Assembly: GCA_016713235.1 (NCBI GenBank)
Contig: JADJPN010000002.1
Location: 310,001-374,000 of the forward strand
Direction of reading: 5' to 3'
DNA from: Hyphomicrobiales bacterium
Lineage (GTDB): Bacteria; Pseudomonadota; Alphaproteobacteria; Rhizobiales; Xanthobacteraceae
Length of the DNA stretch: 64,000 nucleotides
Shown here piece after piece: positions 54,242-62,327 of the stretch. Within the stretch, counting starts at the first letter, position 1. Each line of letters starts with the position of its first letter. A program made the translations under genes and the position numbers. The notes beneath the pieces are model-generated. The model was not told the origin of the DNA. It made no database searches and was given only the letters and a program-made list of their open reading frames with translations.

Positions 54242-54717
54242 CCGGTTCTTTTTACGGACTTGTGATTGAGACTCTCGTTGCGGTGCTGCTCGTTCTCACC
54301 ATCGGCTACTGTTTCATTCTCAACAAGAAGCTCATGCGGCTACGAGCGGATGAGACCATGATGCGCGGCACGATTACCGAACTGATCACGGCAACCGAGT
54401 TCGCGGAGCGCGCGATTAGGAATCTGCGCGAAATCACGCAGCAGACCAACGCAACCTTGGGCGAGGGCTTGCGCGCCTCGATCAACGTCACGCGCGATCT
54501 CGACGACCAGATTGCACGCGGCGAAGAAGTGCTCGACCGCATCGTGCAGATCGCGGAAGTCGCCGGGGCCAAGCAGAGCCAGCGCGAAGCGCCGCCGGCG
54601 AATGTCGAGCAGTTCCCCCGCGAGGAAGCGCAGCCGCGTTCGCCAAACCGGACGGCGCAAGCGGCGCAAGCCCTCGCATTGCGGCTGCGCGCGGCCGCCG
54701 CCGGCCAGGCAGCGTAA
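54238..54717 (+). CDS. DUF6468 flagellar-operon protein
   Basis: The 159-residue protein has an N-terminal transmembrane helix (about 8-28, VIETLVAVLLVLTIGYCFIL), then a coiled helix with RLRADETMMRGTITELITATEFAERAIRNLRE and QTNATLGEGLRASINVTRDLDDQIA, and a variable C-terminus. The family DUF6468 sits between fliM and motE in many alphaproteobacteria; its role in motility is not known to me. Translation is coupled to fliM by the ATGA overlap at 54238-54241. Confidence 0.9.
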   Translation: MTGSFYGLVIETLVAVLLVLTIGYCFILNKKLMRLRADETMMRGTITELITATEFAERAIRNLREITQQTNATLGEGLRASINVTRDLDDQIARGEEVLDRIVQIAEVAGAKQSQREAPPANVEQFPREEAQPRSPNRTAQAAQALALRLRAAAAGQAA

Positions 54718-54727
54718 GCGAAGCAAC

Positions 54728-55516
54728 ATGACCCGGCTGCGGCTTATCCCTGTCGTTATTTTCGCAGCAGCGGCGCTGCTCGTAATCAAGGGGCTCGGCA
54801 TCCTTTCCACTGCGCGCGGGCCGCAGGTTATGACCGTCGCCGCGACGCCTGCGCCGGTTGCGCAGAACGTGCCGGATACCGATCTCGAATTCACGTCTGC
54901 GGCACCCAAGAAGGACGAGCAGCCGAAGAAGGTAGAGCAGGAACTGCCGCCCGCACCGCCGCGCGCACCGGAAACGCCGGCCGGGATCAATGTCGGCGTG
55001 CCGGGCGATGCCTCTCCGGCGCAGAAGGCTCTGCTTGAGCGCTTGCAGGAGCGGCGCAAGGAACTTGATGCCAAGGCGCGCGATCTGGAATTGCGCGAGA
55101 GCCTCATCAAAGAGGCCGAGCAGCGCCTCGAGCAGCGCATGAACGAATTGCGCGCGCTGGAAAATCCGACGGCGGCCGAGAATCCGAACGAAGGTTCGAA
55201 GATGAAGAATCTCGTCACGATGTACGAGAACATGAAACCCAAGGAAGCGGCGCGGATTTTCGAAAAACTGGACGTGCCGGTCCTCGTGGGTATCGCCAAG
55301 GCGATGAAGCCCACGAAACTCTCCGAGGTGCTCGCGGTCATGAATCCGGATGCCGCGCAAAAGCTCACGGTCGAGCTTGCGCGCGGAGCTTCGCCAGACC
55401 GGGCAATGCCACCTTCCGATCTGCCGCGCGTAAATATGCCGGTTCCGCCCGCCAGGCAGGCGCCGCAACGCCAAACGCAGGCGCAGCCAAAGCAGCAGCA
55501 AGCGCCCGCTCGTTAA
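54728..55516 (+). CDS. motE: MotE-like flagellar protein (MgtE_N domain)
   Basis: The 262-residue protein has an N-terminal transmembrane or signal helix (about 5-25, LRLIPVVIFAAAALLVIKG), a Pro-rich linker, a coiled coil (about 110-150, LERLQERRKELDAKARDLELRESLIKEAEQRLEQRMNELR) and a C-terminal MgtE_N-like module (MKNLVTMYENMKPKEAARIFEKLDVPVLVGIAKAMKPTKLSEVLAVM). MotE in Sinorhizobium is a periplasmic chaperone for the motor protein MotC. No motC was recognised here. It lies 10 bp after the DUF6468 gene. Confidence 0.85.
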   Translation: MTRLRLIPVVIFAAAALLVIKGLGILSTARGPQVMTVAATPAPVAQNVPDTDLEFTSAAPKKDEQPKKVEQELPPAPPRAPETPAGINVGVPGDASPAQKALLERLQERRKELDAKARDLELRESLIKEAEQRLEQRMNELRALENPTAAENPNEGSKMKNLVTMYENMKPKEAARIFEKLDVPVLVGIAKAMKPTKLSEVLAVMNPDAAQKLTVELARGASPDRAMPPSDLPRVNMPVPPARQAPQRQTQAQPKQQQAPAR

Positions 55517-55519
55517 AAA

Positions 55520-55534
55520 GTAAGAAATCGTTAA
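55520..55534 (+). promoter_or_regulatory. CtrA-like box (distal) before the AMIN/TPR gene
   Basis: GTAA-GAAATCG-TTAA, one mismatch from TTAA-N7-TTAA, about 28 bp upstream of a second near match. It sits 4 bp past the motE stop. Confidence 0.5.
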
Positions 55535-55547
55535 GCATTTCCGCTCG

Positions 55548-55562
55548 CTAATACCGCATTAA
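55548..55562 (+). promoter_or_regulatory. CtrA-like box (proximal) before the AMIN/TPR gene
   Basis: CTAA-TACCGCA-TTAACG, one mismatch from the full box, 53 bp upstream of the start at 55615. Confidence 0.55.
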
Positions 55563-55614
55563 CGCTGTTTGCCTAGGGTTTCCGCAGGAAGTACTCGTCG
55601 CGGACCCACATATT

Positions 55615-58600
55615 ATGTTTGCGTTCTTGCGGATAAATGCGCGCGCACTCTTGGTAACGCTCGGCGCAGCGGCATGGGCTGTCACACCTTTTGCCGCGTT
55701 TTCGCAGCCCCGTTCACAACCGGCTGCAACCGATCTTGCGGCGACGCTGGAGAGCGGCTTCGCGCGTCTCGTTTTCACGTTTCCGGAAGAGATCAAGACC
55801 GACGTTCAGCTTGCGAACAATGTGCTGGTGATCCGCTTCGCGAAACCGGTCCGCGTTTCGATCGACGGCGTGCAAAGTCAGTTCAAGGATTTCGTGCAGG
55901 CCGCGCGCGTCGATCCTGACGGCAGCGCGGTCCGCATCGCGTTCGCGCAGAAGATCACCGTCAACACGATGGAAGCCGGCGAGAAGCTCTTCGTCGACAT
56001 GCTTCCGGAGAGCTGGGTCGGGTTGCCGCCGGGCCTGCCGCAGGAAGTCGTGGACGATCTTGCGAAACGCGCACGCGATGCGGAGCGCAAGGCGCGTGTC
56101 GAACAGGCGCCCCGGGTATGGCAGCCGGTGAAGGTCCGTTTCGGCGAAGCGCCTGGATTTTCCCGCTACGCTTTCACGACCAGCGAACCGATCCAGATCG
56201 CGGCCGATCAGGAAGGGCAGGAGGTGAGGATCACCTTCAACGCGCCGGTGAAGATCGACTTCGGCGATGCGCTCGTTTCGTTGCCGCCGAGCGTGATCTC
56301 GTTAGACGCCGATTACACGGACAGCACCGCGGTCGTGCGCATCGTCCTCGCACCGAATGCGACGCTGCGGCATTTTCGCGAATCCAGCGCGTTCGTCGCC
56401 GACATCATGACGGGCTCGCCGGCGAAGCCAGAACAATTGCACGGCGAAGTGCAGCAGACGCCACCTGCCAATGTGCAGGCGGAAGTTCCGCCGCAGGTGC
56501 AGCCTGCCGATAAACCCGCGCAAGCCGCGCCGACGCCCGTGTTGCCGCAAGCGCCTGTTGCCGAAGCGGTAAAACCCGAATTGGCTGCGCCGGAAACGGG
56601 CGAAGTACGTGCCACCGTCACGCTCGCGCCGAATGGCGTGCGGATATTCTTTCCATTCAAGGAGCCGATCGCTTCGGCGGTGTTCCGGCGTGGCGACCGC
56701 ATATGGATGGTGTTCGACACCAAACGCGAGATCAATGTCAGCGAGCTGATCGCAGATCACACGCGCAGTTTCTCGGATGTGTCGGTGGCCGATACCGGAA
56801 ACGGCAAGGTCGTTCGCCTGAAGCTCAAGGGCGGCTGGCTGACCAGCGCAGAGTCGGATGGGCAAAGCTGGACCGTGCATTTCGGCGATGCCGTGGTCGG
56901 CGTAACGCGGCCATTGTTCGCCCAGCGCATGGCCGAAGCGAACGGCGCGATGCTTGCGATTCCGATCGAAGGCGCGGCGAAAGGAAAAGTACACACCATC
57001 GACGATCCGGAAATTGGCGACGACATCCGGGCCGTTACTGTGCTTGCGCCCGTGCGCGGCGTTCTGCGGGGGCAGAACTTCCTGGAGTTCAAACTGTTGC
57101 CGTCGGCGCACGGCGTTGCGCTGCAACCGCTCGCCGACGATCTCGAAGTCGTTCCGGGGCCGGACCATGTTTCGATCGGCAGACCGAAAGGACTCGTGCT
57201 TTCGACGGCGCCGCGGGCGAATAACGCGCGTCCGGTGCGCACATCTGCTTCCTCGCCGCTCGATGCGATGCTGTGGGAAGCGGAGCGCAATCGCCGTTTC
57301 GCCCCGCGCGAAGCTGAAATCATGAATGCGGCCGTCGAGGCTCCGGCAAACCAGCGGCACGTCTCGCGTATGAGTTTGGCGACCTTCTATCTCGCGCACG
57401 GACTTGCCACCGAGGCCAAGGGCACGCTCGACACGATTGTCCGCGAAGATTCGAAGGCGCCGATTGGCGGCAGTTTCTACCTGCTGCGTGGCTTGAGCGA
57501 GTTGATGATCGGCCGCCCGGCATTGGCACTTGAAAATCTCACGCATGGCGAGCTTGCGGAATCGCACGAAGCGGCCTTGCTACGCGCGGTTGCTTATTCC
57601 GAAATTTCCGCGTGGGCGGAAGCGCGCGAGAATTTTCGTGCCGGCAGTGCTGCGCTGAAAATGCTTCCGGTTGAGTTGCAAAGGCAGGTGCTGCTCGCTG
57701 CCTTGCGCGCGGCGGTGGAAGTACGCGATTTCAACGAGGCCGGGCGGTTGATGAACGATCTCGACGGCACCGAAGTGCCGGAAGACATGAAGGCGGAATT
57801 CACGGTGCTTGCCGCCCGCATGTCTGAAGGAGTCGGCCGCACGGATCGCGCGGCCGCGCTCTTTGACGCGGCGGCGAAAACCAATGACGGAGCTGCCGCC
57901 GCCGAAGCGCGTTACAAGCAAATCGAGTTGAAGCTCGCGCGCGGCGAGTACGACCGGCCGAAGGCGATCGATCATCTGGAGTCGCTCGCGTTCAGTTGGC
58001 GTGGCGACCGCATCGAACTTGAATCCAACCGCTTGCTGGCGCGGCTCTATGTCCAGGAAGCGCGTTACCGCGAAGCGTTCCGCCTGCTAGACGCGGCGCT
58101 GCTGGCGCAGCCGAACATGCCGGTCACGCGCACGTTCCAGAATGAAATGGCCGTGGTGTTCGAGGATCTGTTTCTCTCCGGCAAGGCCGACGCTTTGCCG
58201 TCGATCGAAGCGCTTGCGCTCTATTACGATTTCTCGAAGCTGACGCCGATCGGCCGCCGCGGCGACGAACTGATCCGCCGCCTTTCCGAGCGTCTTGTCG
58301 CGGTCGATCTCCTGGATCAGGCTTCGGAGTTGCTTGAGCATCAGGTGCAGTTCCGGCTCACGGGCGCTGCGAAGGCGCAGATCGCGACGCGTCTTGCCAT
58401 CGTGCATCTGATGAATCGCAAGCCGCAGAAGGCGGTTGCCATTCTCGCCGCGACCCGGCTCGCGGATTTGCCTCAGGACTTGCGCGAACAGCGGCTGCTG
58501 CTGGAGTCGCGCGGGCTTATGGGTGCGAACCGTTTCGATACGGCGCTCGATGTGCTCGCAAGCGTGAAGGGCGCGGAAGCCGACCGGCTGCGCGGCGATG

Positions 58601-58986
58601 TGCTCTGGGCAGCAAAGCGCTGGCGGCAGGCCGGAGAAGCGATCGAGCTGATGCTTGGCGAGCGCTGGAAACAGGATGGGCCGCTCGACGAAATCGAGCG
58701 TAGCGATGTGTTGCGCGCGGGGCTTGCTTATGCGTTGGCCGGCGAAGCGCTAAGCCTCACCCGGCTCAAGGAGAGATTTGCTGCCAAGATGGACGGCGCA
58801 CCGGAGAAGGCGGCGTTCGATCAGATCGCGGCCAATCCCAATCCGCGCGCCATCAGCGCTGCGACGAAGTTTCTCGCGAATGTCGACTCGCTCGCGGTTT
58901 TCTTGAAGATGTATCGGGCGAAATTCCCGGCGGCACAGATGCCGGCGGGCCCGGAGCAGTTGAGCGCGCGTTTGCCCCCATCCTGA
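55615..58986 (+). CDS. Large secreted AMIN-like/TPR protein of the flagellar cluster
   Basis: The 1,123-residue protein has a signal peptide (about 1-30: LRINARALLVTLGAAAWAVT, ending AFSQP). Its first ~270 residues hold two AMIN-like beta modules (TLESGFARLVFTFPEEIKTDVQ, FSRYAFTTSEPIQIAADQEG). A Pro/Ala/Gln-rich linker follows at about 275-320, then a third module (RATVTLAPNGVRIFFPFKEP). From about 560 to the end it is helical, with TPR-like repeats (LATFYLAHGLATEAKGTLDTI and ELMIGRPALALENLTHGEL). AMIN domains target septal or peptidoglycan sites. Position after motE and two CtrA-like boxes suggest a polar, motility-linked role. Confidence 0.8.
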   Translation: MFAFLRINARALLVTLGAAAWAVTPFAAFSQPRSQPAATDLAATLESGFARLVFTFPEEIKTDVQLANNVLVIRFAKPVRVSIDGVQSQFKDFVQAARVDPDGSAVRIAFAQKITVNTMEAGEKLFVDMLPESWVGLPPGLPQEVVDDLAKRARDAERKARVEQAPRVWQPVKVRFGEAPGFSRYAFTTSEPIQIAADQEGQEVRITFNAPVKIDFGDALVSLPPSVISLDADYTDSTAVVRIVLAPNATLRHFRESSAFVADIMTGSPAKPEQLHGEVQQTPPANVQAEVPPQVQPADKPAQAAPTPVLPQAPVAEAVKPELAAPETGEVRATVTLAPNGVRIFFPFKEPIASAVFRRGDRIWMVFDTKREINVSELIADHTRSFSDVSVADTGNGKVVRLKLKGGWLTSAESDGQSWTVHFGDAVVGVTRPLFAQRMAEANGAMLAIPIEGAAKGKVHTIDDPEIGDDIRAVTVLAPVRGVLRGQNFLEFKLLPSAHGVALQPLADDLEVVPGPDHVSIGRPKGLVLSTAPRANNARPVRTSASSPLDAMLWEAERNRRFAPREAEIMNAAVEAPANQRHVSRMSLATFYLAHGLATEAKGTLDTIVREDSKAPIGGSFYLLRGLSELMIGRPALALENLTHGELAESHEAALLRAVAYSEISAWAEARENFRAGSAALKMLPVELQRQVLLAALRAAVEVRDFNEAGRLMNDLDGTEVPEDMKAEFTVLAARMSEGVGRTDRAAALFDAAAKTNDGAAAAEARYKQIELKLARGEYDRPKAIDHLESLAFSWRGDRIELESNRLLARLYVQEARYREAFRLLDAALLAQPNMPVTRTFQNEMAVVFEDLFLSGKADALPSIEALALYYDFSKLTPIGRRGDELIRRLSERLVAVDLLDQASELLEHQVQFRLTGAAKAQIATRLAIVHLMNRKPQKAVAILAATRLADLPQDLREQRLLLESRGLMGANRFDTALDVLASVKGAEADRLRGDVLWAAKRWRQAGEAIELMLGERWKQDGPLDEIERSDVLRAGLAYALAGEALSLTRLKERFAAKMDGAPEKAAFDQIAANPNPRAISAATKFLANVDSLAVFLKMYRAKFPAAQMPAGPEQLSARLPPS

Positions 58987-59026
58987 GGGGCCGAGCGGAG
59001 CGAGGCGCCCCGGGGGAGGGGGGCCC

Positions 59027-59040
59027 GGGGGGGGGGGGGG
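59027..59040. repeat. Run of 14 G
   Basis: The gap between the TPR gene and fliP ends with a G-only run preceded by other G-rich runs (CCCCGGGGGAGGGGGGCCC). This is unlike the rest of the window and is most likely a base-calling or assembly artefact at a low-complexity spot. Confidence 0.7.
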
Positions 59041-59078
59041 CGGCTTCGCATCGCTCCTCACCACGAGGCAATGCGTTG

Positions 59079-59816
59079 TTACGTCCCGAAGCTCTGCACC
59101 AGCGAACCCGCGACCAGGCTCCAGCCGTCTACCAGCACGAAGAAGATCAGCTTGAACGGCAGTGACACGATCACCGGCGGCAGCATCATCATGCCCATCG
59201 ACATCAGCACCGATGCGATCACAAGGTCGATCACAAGAAACGGCACGAAGAGCAGAAAGCCGATCTCGAATGCGCGGCGCAGCTCCGAAATCATGAAGGC
59301 GGGCACGAGAATGCGAAGCGGGGTTGCTTCCGCCGACTCCGGCTTCGGCTCGCGCGAAAGATCGATGAAGAGTGCGAGATCCTTCTCGCGCACGTTCTTC
59401 AGCATGAAAGCGCGGAACGGCGCGGCACCTTTTTCGAAAGCCTGCTGCGGCTGCATCTCGCCGGCGAGTACCGGCTTCACCGCCGTGTCATAGGCAGTCT
59501 GAAAAGCCGGGCCCATGACGAAGGCGGTGAGAAAGAGTGCAAGGCTCACGACCACGGCATTCGGCGGCGCGGTTTGCAGGCCGATCGCGGTGCGCAGGAG
59601 CGAGAGCACCACCACGATGCGCGTGAAGCTCGTCACCATGACGAGGATCGCCGGCGCAAGCGACAGAATGGTGATCAGCGCGACGAGCTGCACCACCCGC
59701 TCGGTGACGCCCGTGCCATTGCCGAAGTTTACGCTGATGTCCTGTGCGCTGACTAAGCCCGTGGTAGCGAGCGTGAGCGCGAAGATCAGGATTACGACGG
59801 CATGGCTGCGCTTCAT
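59079..59816 (-). CDS. fliP: Flagellar type III export protein FliP
   Basis: FliP forms the export gate with FliQ and FliR. The 245-residue protein has a signal peptide (about 1-25, ending VSAQD), LAPAILVMVTSFTRIVVVLSLLRTAIGLQTAPPNAVVV and the C-terminal LVPAFMISELRRAFEIGFLLFVPFLVIDLVIASVLMSMGMMMLPP. Start at 59816 lies a few bases after the fliO stop; an upstream frame to 59840 overlaps fliO. Confidence 0.95.
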   Translation of the reverse strand: MKRSHAVVILIFALTLATTGLVSAQDISVNFGNGTGVTERVVQLVALITILSLAPAILVMVTSFTRIVVVLSLLRTAIGLQTAPPNAVVVSLALFLTAFVMGPAFQTAYDTAVKPVLAGEMQPQQAFEKGAAPFRAFMLKNVREKDLALFIDLSREPKPESAEATPLRILVPAFMISELRRAFEIGFLLFVPFLVIDLVIASVLMSMGMMMLPPVIVSLPFKLIFFVLVDGWSLVAGSLVQSFGT

Positions 59817-59817
59817 C

Positions 59818-60699
59818 TTATCTTTTCTTGTCTTGTCCAAGCAGGCTCGCCATTTCCGCCTCTAAGCTGTCGAACGGATTTGGCGTTTCCTGCGCTGCGG
59901 GCTTGGGAGCGGTCGGCTGACTGATGGCCGGTGCGGGCGACGCCGGCATGGGGCGGGTCTGCGGCATCGGCGGCGTCGCTGGACGCGTTTGTGCAGCGGC
60001 CGGTGCGCGCGGCGCGGGCGCTGAAGCGGGCTTGCGGAGCGCTGCTTCCATCTTCTGCTGAATGTCCGAGTAGTCCGTATCGCTCCGTGGGGTTGGCGCC
60101 GGTGCGGCAGCGGATGGATGTGCGACCGGGCGCGGCGGCAAGGGCGGCGGAGGCGAATAGGCGGCGGGCTCGGGCTGCGGCTCGGGGCGGAGCGGCGGCG
60201 CAACCGGAAGGTTGTCGATCGGTTCGAGCTGCGGTCTTAGCTGCGGACGGGGTGCCAATTCACGCGGGCGAGGTGTGGGTTGTGGGGTGCGCGGCGCGGG
60301 CGGCGGCGGAAGGTCTTCGAACGTGGGTTCGGGCAGGAGCGCGCTTTCGAGCGCGTCGATGTCCTGCTGCGGAATCCCGCGTGCGCGCCCCTGCGTCGCC
60401 TGTGGGCCGGCGCGGTTGATATTGGTTTCCACGACGACATCGGTCGGGCCGCCAATCAGAAGAAGGTGCTCGGAGTTGTCGCGGCGGACCAGCACCAGCT
60501 TGCGCTTGGAATCCACCACCGCGGAATCGAGGACGGAGAGGCGAGGCTGGCGATTACGGCCGCCGCCGGAAGTCGGCATGCCGCCGCCGAAGCGCTTCAG
60601 GATCAGTGCGGTAATGCCGATGAGGCCCAGCACGAGAACGAAGGCGATAGCGAACTTCGTCACGGTGCCGAGCTGACCACCAAATAAAGAGTCCAACAT
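59818..60699 (-). CDS. fliO: Flagellar export regulator FliO
   Basis: The 293-residue protein has one transmembrane helix (about 15-35, FAIAFVLVLGLIGITALIL), then the FliO core RNRQPRLSVLDSAVVDSKRKLVLVRRDNSEHLLLIGGPTDVVVETNI, and a long disordered Pro/Ala/Arg-rich C-terminus (about 110-290). FliO assists FliP ring assembly. The long tail is typical of this order. It is divergent from flgB across a region with two CtrA-type and two ftr-like sites. Confidence 0.92.
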   Translation of the reverse strand: MLDSLFGGQLGTVTKFAIAFVLVLGLIGITALILKRFGGGMPTSGGGRNRQPRLSVLDSAVVDSKRKLVLVRRDNSEHLLLIGGPTDVVVETNINRAGPQATQGRARGIPQQDIDALESALLPEPTFEDLPPPPAPRTPQPTPRPRELAPRPQLRPQLEPIDNLPVAPPLRPEPQPEPAAYSPPPPLPPRPVAHPSAAAPAPTPRSDTDYSDIQQKMEAALRKPASAPAPRAPAAAQTRPATPPMPQTRPMPASPAPAISQPTAPKPAAQETPNPFDSLEAEMASLLGQDKKR

Positions 60700-60723
60700 C
60701 GATACGCCCCTTCCTTAACGGGC

Positions 60724-60740
60724 CGGGCAAAAAATGCCGT
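60724..60740. promoter_or_regulatory. ftr-like palindrome downstream of the fliO CtrA-like box
   Basis: CGGGCA-AAAAA-TGCCGT. It lies between the fliO CtrA-like box (60749-60763) and the fliO start, 8 bp from the box. That is where a repressing FlbD site would sit, as for Caulobacter fliF. Confidence 0.5.
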
Positions 60741-60748
60741 CCCTATGC

Positions 60749-60763
60749 CTAATAAATAGTTAA
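60749..60763 (-). promoter_or_regulatory. CtrA-like box of fliO
   Basis: On the minus strand TTAA-CTATTTA-TTAG, one mismatch from the full box, about 50 bp upstream of the fliO start. Confidence 0.6.
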
Positions 60764-60840
60764 CGCCGGCCACCGAGAAGCAAGAAAATCAAGGCATTCA
60801 GAGGGCCGGGCCCGGCCCCAGGGGCCGATCCCGGCGGCTC

Positions 60841-60855
60841 TTAACCGCGCGTTAA
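60841..60855 (+). promoter_or_regulatory. CtrA-type box of flgB
   Basis: TTAACCGCGCGTTAACC, an exact TTAA-N7-TTAA, identical over 17 bases to that of fliX. It lies about 60 bp upstream of the preferred flgB start. Confidence 0.85.
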
Positions 60856-60862
60856 CCATAAG

Positions 60863-60880
60863 CCCGGCAAGACTTGCCTA
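60863..60880. promoter_or_regulatory. ftr-like site after the flgB CtrA box
   Basis: CCCGGCAAGACTTGCCTA, an imperfect GGCA-N5-TGCC palindrome 8 bp downstream of the CtrA box, overlapping the expected transcription start. Confidence 0.5.
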
Positions 60881-60913
60881 ATGGCCCGCGCATGGGCCCT
60901 CCGGATTCTCGCC

Positions 60914-61312
60914 ATGGCCGTCACCGAACTCCCACTGTTTTCGATGCTGAAGACCCGGATGCGCTGGCTGGAGACGCGCCAGCGCCTGCTCGCCGAGAAC
61001 GTCGCAAATGCCGAAACACCCGGTTACCAGGGTCGGGACCTCAGACCGCAGGATTTCTCGCGCCAGCTTCAGGCGGCGACCTCGGCGCAGATGGTTTCCA
61101 CCAATGCCGGCCATCTCGCGGGGGTCTCGCAGACCAATCCGAGCTTTCAGTCCGACCGCAACAAGGCTTTCGAAGTGACGCCGCGCGGCAACAACATATC
61201 GCTCGAAGAAGAGATGATGCGCATCGCGCAAAACCAGGTCGATCATCAGACCGCGGCGACGCTCTATTCGCGCTCGCTCGGGCTGATCAAGGCTGCCATC
61301 GGGAAACGGTGA
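60914..61312 (+). CDS. flgB: Flagellar proximal rod protein FlgB
   Basis: The 132-residue rod protein opens MAVTELPLFSMLKTRMRWLE and has QRLLAENVANAETPGYQGRDLRPQDF and the C-terminal NNISLEEEMMRIAQNQVDHQTAATLYSRSLGLIKAAIG. Start at 60914 fits the family; an ATG at 60881 would add 11 residues but would overlap the ftr-like site and the likely transcription start. It heads an operon with flgC, fliE, fliQ, fliR, flhB. Confidence 0.94.
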   Translation: MAVTELPLFSMLKTRMRWLETRQRLLAENVANAETPGYQGRDLRPQDFSRQLQAATSAQMVSTNAGHLAGVSQTNPSFQSDRNKAFEVTPRGNNISLEEEMMRIAQNQVDHQTAATLYSRSLGLIKAAIGKR

Positions 61313-61321
61313 GGACACGTC

Positions 61322-61732
61322 ATGGATTTCATGCGCTCCATTTTCATCGCGGCAACCGGGCTTCGCGCGCAGTCGAGCCGCATGCGCGTCATCTCGGAAA
61401 ATATCGCGAACGCGAATTCGACGGCGCAAACGCCGAACGGCGACCCGTACCGCCGCCGCGTGCCGACCTTCAGCACCAATTTCGACCGCGAATTGCAAGC
61501 GACGGTGGTCAGCATGGGCAACGTGCGGACCGATCAATCGGCGTTCACGGTGAGAAACGAACCCGGACATCCGGCCGCCGATCAGGCCGGCAACGTCAAA
61601 TACCCGAACGTGAACTCGCTGATCGAAACCGTCGATATGCGCGAGGCGCAACGATCCTATGAGGCGAACCTGAACGTGATCTCCGCCACGCGCCGCATGA
61701 TTCAGCGCACCATCGATATTCTCAGAGCATAA
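61322..61732 (+). CDS. flgC: Flagellar proximal rod protein FlgC
   Basis: The 136-residue rod protein has DFMRSIFIAATGLRAQSSRMRVISENIANANSTAQTPNGDPYRRRVPTF at the start and YPNVNSLIETVDMREAQRSYEANLNVISATRRMIQRTIDIL at the end. It is intact, 9 bp after flgB and 16 bp before fliE. Confidence 0.96.
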   Translation: MDFMRSIFIAATGLRAQSSRMRVISENIANANSTAQTPNGDPYRRRVPTFSTNFDRELQATVVSMGNVRTDQSAFTVRNEPGHPAADQAGNVKYPNVNSLIETVDMREAQRSYEANLNVISATRRMIQRTIDILRA

Positions 61733-61748
61733 TTCAGAGGGCGCAAAA

Positions 61749-62047
61749 ATGACCACGCCAACAATTGCCGCCAATGCCTATGCCGCGCTTCAACGCGCGG
61801 CGCAGAGCCCTACGAAACCAATACGTCGGAGACCGGCTTCGGTCAGATGCTCCAGAACGTCCTTGGTGATATCACGACCAAGGGCGCGCAGATGGATGCG
61901 AAAGCAGTCGCCGCCGCGAACGGCAAAGGCGATCTCGTCGATGTCGTGACCGCGGTTGCGGAAACCGAGGTTGCCGTCGAGACGCTGGTCTCGGTGCGCG
62001 ACCGGATGATCCAGGCCTACGAAGAAATCATGCGGATGCCGATCTGA
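61749..62047 (+). CDS. fliE: Flagellar MS-ring/rod adaptor FliE (frame broken)
   Basis: FliE joins the MS ring to the rod. About 99 residues: TTPTIAANAYAALQRAA in the first frame, then EPYETNTSETGFGQMLQNVLGDI, AVAETEVAVETLVSVRDRMIQAYEEIMRMPI in the second. The break is near 61805 (GCAGAGCCC). The C-terminal EIMRMPI is the family end. The stop overlaps the fliQ start (TGATG). Confidence 0.92.
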
Positions 62048-62310
62048 TGAATGGCGCGGAAGTATTGGACGTCGCACGCGACGGCATCTGGACGCTCTTG
62101 TGGGTCGCCGGGCCGTTAATGATCGTGGCGCTCGTGGTCGGTGTCGCGATCTCGCTCATGCAGGCGCTGACGCAAATTCAGGAAATGACGCTCGTATTCG
62201 TGCCGAAGATCATCGCGATCTTCATCGCATTGATCGTCGCGCTGCCGTTCATGGGCGATGTTCTTCACGGCTACATGGGCCGCATCGCGAGCCGCATCAT
62301 CACCGGCTGA
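62047..62310 (+). CDS. fliQ: Flagellar type III export protein FliQ
   Basis: The 87-residue two-helix export gate protein opens NGAEVLDVARDGIWTLLWVAGP and has VGVAISLMQALTQIQEMTLVFVPKIIAIFIALIVALPFMG. It is intact. It starts in the fliE stop codon and fliR follows 17 bp later. Confidence 0.96.
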   Translation: MNGAEVLDVARDGIWTLLWVAGPLMIVALVVGVAISLMQALTQIQEMTLVFVPKIIAIFIALIVALPFMGDVLHGYMGRIASRIITG

Positions 62311-62327
62311 CACCGGGAATCCGCGCC

